A stretch of DNA of 64,000 nucleotides, taken from assembly GCA_029207755.1 (NCBI GenBank), contig JARCOQ010000071.1, forward strand, positions 248,001-312,000, in the 5' to 3' direction. Origin of the DNA: Chamaea fasciata (taxonomy: Eukaryota > Chordata > Aves > Passeriformes > Sylviidae). The translations under genes were made by a program, and so were the position numbers. Positions 57,321 through 64,000 of this stretch are shown here, piece after piece (position 1 is the stretch's first letter; each line of letters begins with the position of its first letter). The notes beneath the pieces are model-generated. The model did not search any database. It worked only from the letters and a program-made list of their open reading frames with translations, and was not told the DNA's origin.

Positions 57321-60165
57321 GTTTCTGAAACCTCAAGTCATTTTGAAGATTGTCCTCCTTCTGAGCCTGTGAGAATGCTCAACATTTCCTTCTGAACTGT
57401 CCATTTTTGCTTAGAGGTGGAAAGTGACATTGATGCTTTCTTTGGTACGGTTTGAAGGGGGAGTAGGCTCTTCTTTCGTCATGCTCTCCGGACCGCAGTG
57501 CCTTTGGAATATGGCCCAGGGGCTGGGTTTTACCCAGCTGTGGCACTTGTGTTTGAGGCAGAAAGGGCAGTGGCATTTGCAGGCAGAACCAAAGGACGAG
57601 TGGGGCAGCCCAAATACCCTGTGCAGATGCAGGCCTTGAGCTCTGACTCGAGAGCATTTGGGTTGCTGCCACTTGCATTTGTATCCCTAAGTGCAATCTC
57701 TTTGTCTGGGGGAGAGTTTTGCCCAAGTGAGACAGCAGAAAGATCAGGGAGGCTGCTGGGAAAGGCGCAGAGCTGGTGCAGAGCTGTCAGCGGCTGCAGG
57801 GTGAGCCCAGGCCCCGCCTTGCCCAGGCTGGAGCCCCAGCAGAGCCCTGGCAGAGCCCGGAGCAGCCTGAGCCGGGGCAGAGGCAGCTGCAAGGAGGCCC
57901 TTGGAGGTGCAAGAGGCAGCAGCCCGGCCCTGGGTGCCTCTTGGGGGCCCCGGGCGAATCCTGCGCTCTCAGAGCCCAGCTGGCAGCCGGCTGCTCCCGA
58001 GGGGAAGCGTGGCCGTGCTGGGCACAGCACAGACCGGTGGCATCGGCCGTCCGGAGCGTGCACAGGAGCAGAGAAAGGCAAACCACAGCCGAGGGCTGCA
58101 GGCCTGGCTGAGGATTGCCACCCTTGTGCCGGCTGCCCTCTAACTCCTGGCCAAGGCGAGCAGTGTGTGCAGCGCTCTGGGCACAGGGGAGGGAGCCGGG
58201 CTGCTCCGCAGGCTCCGGCACAGGGCAGCCTCCTTCAGGCACGGCGCTTCTGCCGGGGGAAGCGAGGCCAGCGGCAGGCAGGGACAGCTTGTCAGGTCAC
58301 ATCTGCAGGAGCCGGGGCCTCACACGGCTCTGGGAGGAAGCGCCTGCAGTGCTGGAGTTGTGCACTGAGCCAGAGCAAAGGGGTGAAATGCAGAGTGTTC
58401 TGCAGAAATATTCCGGGGCGCCAGGCCAGCCTGCTTTGAGCTCTCTGGCACACAGCAAGCACTGTGCAATGCAGCCCTGAGCTGCTGGGAGAGGGGTGTT
58501 AGAAAGGAGCCAACTCTTAGATGAAATTAAATGGGGAGACAAAGTCATCAAAGCCAAAGAGAACTGTTTCTTAGGAAGGATTCCCCTGAGCTGGGTGTGT
58601 ATCTCCCTCTCCCAAGAGCCAAACACACACACAACACACACAACACACACACAGAAAATGCTGCTTTTTACTGCCTTTCCCAGTCCAGGGTGAACCGTGT
58701 CCCCTTTCCCTTTGGCTGGGTAAAAGGAAACTTGTATTCTGTCCCCACCGCCTCCTTTTCTGTCCCCTCCCCTCTTCTCCTACTTCCCTTTTGGTTTGGT
58801 CTTCACGCTGGCCTTTCTCCCAGCTCACAGCAACACCCAACAAATCAACTAGAACCAATCCAAACCCTAAATAACAACCCCAAGAACCAACAGTTTTCGT
58901 TCTTTCTTCTAATAACCCTGCAGCTGCAGCAAAATATTACCTCCTATCTCACTGAGGGAATCGGGCATGAGCCTGTGGCTCGTGCTTGAGCAGTGAACTG
59001 ATTTGGAAGGGAGCAGAAGGGTTTCAGTAGGCAGTTTGTGTTTTTCTTCTGAATTGCTGAAGGAAAGACACACTCTGGCTTCAGTCAGCAAAAGCATTTT
59101 CAAGGTGCATTGAGGACATGCTTGTGAGCAATTCCCAGAGAAGGCAGGTTTTGAGAAAATGTTGAACTGTAACAAATTGTGAATTCCCTTTGCATTAACA
59201 GACTGTTGAGCCCTCTATTCCTCCGGAGCAGTGATTGATGTGTGCAAGTGGCTACCTTAGCCTTGAGAATAGAGTAGTCTTCCTAAGAATGTAGCTGGAA
59301 TGAATTCAAGGGGAAAAGAGTGGTTGTAGGAGGCTCTTGGGCATCAGAGGAGAATTGCAGGAATGGGATGTTCCCCAAATGACCACCTGAGACTCGCAAG
59401 AGAGCCCTACTCTCCTGTCAGTAACTTCTGAGAAGTGGTTTAAATATGTCAACTATTTTGAGGGAATGTTTAGCCTGTGAGTTTCAGCAAAGTAATGAGT
59501 AGGTCTTGTTTCCATGGTTACAAATGAGTAGGTGGGATTTCTGGCTGAGCACGTGTTAGGAAAGTGATTCCCCACGCACCCAGCACTGAAATAAAGTCAT
59601 GTCTCCTTTCTCACACCGAGCTGGCACCAGGGATTGGAGCCCTTCTTGGTAACTTTGATTTTAGTTGCTTCTATTGAAAGGTGAAAATGAAACCTTTTCC
59701 AGCTGTTCCCCTCGGGTTTACATTTCTGGGGGCCAAAGCTCTGTGCTGCAGGTGGCCCGGGTGTGTGCAGAGCAATGCAGCCTCCACAAAGCCCTTGGTT
59801 TCCCCACAAGTCGTCATGATTTGTTGCCAGGTGTGCCCAGCTGTGGCAGGAGAAAGAGCCCGCAGTGCAGTGGGCGCCGTGCCCTGCCCAGCCAGGGCTC
59901 TCTGGCACAGAGGAGCAGCAGCAGCACCTTTCAACCCACTCCTGCCCTGGCCTCACCTGGGACACAGAAGCCTCTGGAAATCAGCACCACCTGGCGCCTT
60001 CCCAGCCTGGAGCAGCTCCTGCTGGTGGGCACATCCTGCACTTCTGCTGCTTCCAAACAGGAATCAAGGCACAGGGGGAGACGGACATACAGAGAAGCCC
60101 TGGGCTAGTGCAATAAATGGGCAAATGCATGGGGGAATGTGTTAGGAATCATTTCAGCTGTCATG
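57321..60165. other. Intergenic region
   Basis: 57770-58450 is GC-rich with frames on both strands. A CACACAA microsatellite lies at about 58623-58655. The rest is mixed-composition DNA. No gene or repeat family recognised. Confidence 0.45.
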
Positions 60166-61065
60166 CCAATCCTGCCTTCTCTCCTTTTCTCCCTTCACAT
60201 TTCCTGTTCTTTTCCCTCTCACATTTCCACCCCTTCCCCCTCTCGAGTCTCACAGTTTTCCTCTCATGTTTGCCTCCCAAGTTTTACTCATTTTCCCCAC
60301 CCTTTTCAGCTCCCTTTCCTCACACTTTGCCTCTCACACTTCCCCAGCTTCCCACTTTTTCCTGCTTTTTTGTTCTCTCACGATTCTCACAATTTTCCCC
60401 TCACTTATCCTGCCCTTTTCTCCCCTCATGCTTTTCTCCTTTCCTCAGTCATTTTTCTCCAAGTTGTCTCCTCATGTTTCTCACTTTTGCCCTCGTGTTT
60501 CCCAGGCTTTCCCTCTTACATTTCTCCCACTTTTCCCCTCACGTTTATCATTCTTTCCCCCTCATGTTGCTTCTACTTTTCCTCTAGCATTTTCTGCCCT
60601 TTTTTCACTCCTGTTTTCTGCCACTTTTCCCATCCAACTTCCCACCCTTTTTTTCCCCCTAATGTTTTCTGCCTTTTTCTGCCCTCTGGTTTCTCCCTCT
60701 TTTCCCCTCAGGATTCTCACAATGTTCCCCTCACATTTGCTGCCTGTTTCTCTCTCTCTGCCAGTAATTTTCTCCCTCTCTTCCCCTCACATTTCCCTCC
60801 ATTTTTTCCTCTATGTTTTTCAGCCTTCCCTGATCATGTTTCTTAGAATTTTCCCGTCATATGTCCTGCCTTTTCCTCCTCTCACCTTCCTCTCCTACTT
60901 TCACTCACATCTTCACCATTTTCCCCTCAGTTTTCTCACCCTTTCCCACTCAGGTTTCCTTCCCTTTTCTTCCCTCACACTTCCCTCCTTTTTCCACTCC
61001 CATTTCTCACACTTGTCACCTCATGTTTTCTGCCTTTTTTCCCCTCACATTTCTTAACCCACTGC
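60166..61065. repeat. Polypyrimidine tract, ~900 bp
   Basis: Almost pure C/T on the plus strand with irregular TTTTCCCCTCACATTT words and little A or G. It explains the long Ser/Phe/Pro/His frames. Mirror-like stretches could form triplex DNA. Confidence 0.9.
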
Positions 61066-61078
61066 TTCCTGTCAGTGA

Positions 61079-61301
61079 CTCTTCCTCTTCAGTAGTTGAT
61101 GAGCTTCTTTTCTTCTTTCCTGCAATCCCCTCCTCCAAAGAATGGGTGCCAGAGCAGCGCTCCAAGAAGCCCCTGCCCGTGTGTCTGCTGAACAGAATGG
61201 CTGTGCTCGACTTGAACAATCTCGTGAAGAACAACCTAAACTGCAGTGGACTTTCAATTCCCTCTATTCTTCGTAGTGTTCTAAAGAAATGGGTACCCTG
61301 A
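61079..61301 (+). other. Candidate orphan 3' exon
   Basis: Follows a strong acceptor context (long pyrimidine tract, CCTGTCAG at about 61076). It is open as SDSSSSVVDELLFFFP, then KEWVPEQRSKKPLPVCLLN and MAVLDLNNLVKNNLNC, ending SVLKKWVP with TGA at 61299. Amino-acid composition is protein-like, unlike the adjoining repeat. Family not recognised and upstream exons not found. Confidence 0.3.
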
Positions 61302-62254
61302 GGGATACACGTCGCAGGTGAGCAGCCGCTGCACCATCCGCCTCAAGCAGATCCCATCTCCGTTTTCATCACCTCACAGTGACTGTGGCTCCTGCCTGGA
61401 CGAAACCACTTGTGATGCTGCTTGATGCTAATTGGAGTCCACGTGGAGATTCCCAGCACTTTTTCCTGCACTTTCTGCCCACCAAGCAGAAATGGAGCTT
61501 TTTAGAAGCTTCTTACAGTGACACCTGAAAGAGCAGTGCTGCCGTCAGGACGTTCCCAGCCTTTCTTCCCTGGGAATATTTCTTTCCCAGAGCCAGCCTC
61601 ACACCCTGTGTGCCCCGTAGGAAAAGTGCTTTCCCTACAAAGCTGAAGGGATTTTCAGGGAGTCCCACCCAGCAGAAAATGCCTGAGAGGGGCTGTAGAT
61701 GGTGTCCAGCAGCTCCTCGTGGCCCAGCAACCTTCCCCAAACACCGAGCGCTTCCAGGAAACGGGAAAGAAACACACATCCCATGGGCCTGGGAAGAGGG
61801 TCTGGCTGAATCTCTGCTCCTCACACACATCTTCAGGGGAAGGAGAAAAATAAACGGGCTCCAAACAGGATAAATGGCTCCCTGCGGGGCTTGGCTGGGG
61901 GTTTATCCTACAGCCACAGCATCCCAGTCCCAATGGATGCAGGGCCTGGCTCAATCCCAGTTTGGGGCTGGAAGAAAAGCACCAACAATCAGCTTTGCTG
62001 AGGCAGCAGCCTGTGGTGGAGCTGTGAGAAAACCTTGGTGCTGTTGCAGTGTTTTCCTCGTTGCTTTTGTGCGCTCTGCAAACAGATTTGGCAAGCAGGC
62101 ATTGTTACCCTGGGATCCTCCTCCAGGATTTATTGGGGGTGTTTAATACCTGCCACAACCACCCTGCATTTCCCTGAGCTGGCACTAAATGCTGGCCCTG
62201 AAGTGACAATTTATGGTTGGGTCTGTTGTCTCAGGATAAACCACAAAGCCAATA
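61302..62254. other. Spacer without a recognised gene
   Basis: Mixed composition, short frames only. Confidence 0.5.
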
Positions 62255-62535
62255 ATGGTTGTAAAAGTGCCGCTCCCAAAGCGTCCCACTCCCAAAGAGT
62301 CCCGTTCCCAAACTGTCCCAAAATGTCCCATTCCCAGTGTCCCATTCCCAAAGTGTCCCATTCCCAAAGAGTCCCATTCCCACAGTGTCCAATTCCCAAA
62401 GTATCTCCACTCCCAAAATGTCCCAATGTGTCCCACTCCCAGTGTCCCATTCCCAGTGTCTCACTCCCAAAGTATCCCGTTCCCAAAGTGTCCCACTCCC
62501 AGTGTCCCCTTCCCAGTGTTCCACTCCCAGGGCCT
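62255..62535. repeat. ~18-bp minisatellite (CCCAAAGTGTCCCATTCC)
   Basis: About fifteen imperfect copies of CCCAAAGTGTCCCATTCC, some shortened to CCCAGTGTCCCATTC. Frames on both strands (SHSQSVPFP, MGHWEWDTLG) arise from the repeat. Confidence 0.9.
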
Positions 62536-62689
62536 GGGGAAGCTCCTGCTGGTCATTCCCATCACCTCCCAGCTGAGGGACAAGGAAGAAAACCCAGGGA
62601 TAAAATGTCTGCAACTCCTGTTCTGATAACAGCTGGGAAGGTGCTTTAGCCCCCAGGCACTGCTGCCTCCAATCCAGGTTATCTTTGGG

Positions 62690-63060
62690 GTGGAATCATG
62701 GAATTTGGGATGGAAGGACCTTCAAGCCCCACCCTGCCACGGGCAGGGACACCTCCCACTGTCCCAGGGGCTCCAGCCTGGCCTTGGACACTCCCAGGGA
62801 TCCAGGGGCAGCCACAGCTGCTCTGGGAATTCCAACCCAGCCCTCCCCACTCTCCCAGGGAGGAATTCCTTCCCAAGATCCCATCTAAATCTCTCCTCCT
62901 GTAGTTTAAAGCCATTCCCCCTTGTCCTGGTGCTCCAGGTCCTTGTCCAAGGTCCCTCTGCAGCTCTTTCAGGCTCCCTTGTGGTCTTGGAAGGCCCCAA
63001 TGAAATCTCCCCAGGTCTTTCTCTTCTCCAGGCTGGACAGCCCCAACCCCCGGTCTGAGC
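62690..63060 (-). mobile_element. CR1-type LINE 3' fragment, minus strand
   Basis: Antisense CR1-like order: AATCATGGAATTTGGGATGG, CTTGGACACTCCCAGGGATCC, CTCTCCTCCTGTAGTTTAAAG, CATTCCCCCTTGTCCTG and CTTCTCCAGGCTGGACAG. Diverged and non-coding. Confidence 0.8.
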
Positions 63061-63349
63061 AAAGTCTCCTGCAGCCAGCTGCAGAAAAACGCAAAAATAT
63101 CCAACAACTTCTCCAATTCTGCATTTTTAGTTAATGAAACAGATTGACGAGGGAAAACCCAAATTGCTTTATCAGCAAGGCTGAGCTGAACCAGCCCCTC
63201 CTAAACTCCTGCCCCTTCCTTGCTTTGGAAACACAGCAAATGGAAAGACGGAAACAGATGGAAACACAGCAAAAACAAAAAAAGGAAGGATTAATTTGGT
63301 TTGATTTTTGGTATTGACCTTCTACCCCCTCACATTTCTTTTAGCACAC

Positions 63350-64000
63350 TGTCACGATCCGCTCACACAAGCGGGGTTCGTGATGGTTCGTTTTAGGGAC
63401 CTCAGAGCGCAAAAGACACAGTGGGGGACAAACTCAGTTTACTCAATCACAAATGCACCTTTATTTAGTGCCAACAAATGCAATAGTGGGGAGAGAAAAG
63501 AGAATAGTAAGAAAGACAGAAAAAGAGGGGAAGGGGATTATAGCTACCAACATGGAGGGTCGAGTCCTCGAGGCTTTTGAAGATGCCTATAGACGCGATC
63601 TTCTCCAGTGGGGAGATCTCAAAAGTGAGCGGGAGTCTCCAGGGTTTTTATAGTCCTCTCCGAAGCGACAGGCAGTTGGCCAAAAAGGTGGGGGAAATCA
63701 TTGCAGTGTGTTCATTTAGAGAACTCAGAACAAGTCGGTCGTCAGCAGGTACAGTGTCAACCAGTCCAAGTCAGCAGGTGCAGTGTCAGCAGGCGCGGTC
63801 ACTTCACCGTGACTTGCCCATTGTTTCTGCTCAGGTTCTGATGTTCCCATATGGGTGCTGGGTGTTTTCCATCAAACACACCTGCAGGCAGCACTTGGCC
63901 AACATCCCACCTCAGCCAGGCCAGAACTCCTGTGTTGAGATTTTAAAGTCCCTTTTAGGGGTTTCAGTCTCTGTCCTTGACGATGGTCGTGAGGCAGATG
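63350..64000 (-). mobile_element. LTR (family 2), running off the window
   Basis: Starts TGTCACGATCCGCTCACACA, near-identical over about 300 bp to the LTR at 20547, with inverted AATAAA at about 63460. U3 differs from that copy. No primer-binding site lies on its left, so this edge is the element's 3' end, either a solo LTR or the 3' LTR of a provirus lying beyond 64000. Confidence 0.85.

Noticed and set aside
60139..61057. Long Ser/Phe/Pro frames
   Set aside because: Open in two frames only because the strand is almost pure pyrimidine.

Overview
The window reads as repeat-rich, gene-poor avian DNA, most likely from a songbird (passerine). The support is CR1 LINE fragments in both orientations, several families of avian-type retroviral LTRs, an OR14-like olfactory receptor pseudogene, a PIM1-like kinase and a PAK-like kinase of kinds I recall being multicopy in passerine assemblies, and C4A4/G4T4 low-complexity DNA typical of avian GC-rich introns. 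The passerine call, and the idea of a W-linked or unplaced repeat-dense region, are inference. I recognise no rRNA, tRNA or CRISPR array.

Layout. 0-3 kb: the first coding exons of a tissue-plasminogen-activator (PLAT) gene, broken inside kringle 1 by a 146-bp tandem repeat. 3.8-4.35 kb: LTR, minus strand. 4.35-9.3 kb: tandem and low-complexity arrays whose C-rich strand switches from plus to minus near 8.22 kb. 10.06-10.6 kb: CpG-rich block with tandem ZNF143-like sites. 11.3-12.3 kb: CR1 reverse-transcriptase fragment. 13.1-15.5 kb: intact five-exon PIM kinase gene, followed by a decayed PIM copy to 16.9 kb. 18.2-21.3 kb: solo LTR, then a decayed gag region with primer-binding site and 5' LTR of an endogenous retrovirus (minus strand). 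22-40 kb: a mosaic of direct and inverted segmental duplications containing an OR14-like pseudogene, a second OR tail, three solo LTRs and CR1 pieces. 39.77-40.71 kb: heat-shock-factor-like gene (minus) with a repeat-built C-terminus ending inside the OR tail. 46.4-57.3 kb: 15-exon PAK-family kinase gene with an open, phase-consistent reading frame of 615 codons. 60-64 kb: polypyrimidine tract, a candidate orphan exon, a minisatellite, CR1 and another LTR running off the end.

The most interesting item is the PAK-family gene. Its kinase core looks competent, but I find no CRIB/autoinhibitory region. In its place are a short N-terminal hydrophobic segment, a linker, a charged coiled coil and an acidic stretch. 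Second is the HSF-like gene, with a DNA-binding domain joined to roughly 20/40-residue PCxF/RER repeats and a chimeric end. Third is the history readable in the 23-40 kb mosaic. Two solo LTRs have short target-site duplications, each with an unoccupied paralogous site in the same window. A third LTR sits exactly on a rearrangement junction with mismatched flanks, as expected if LTR recombination made that junction.
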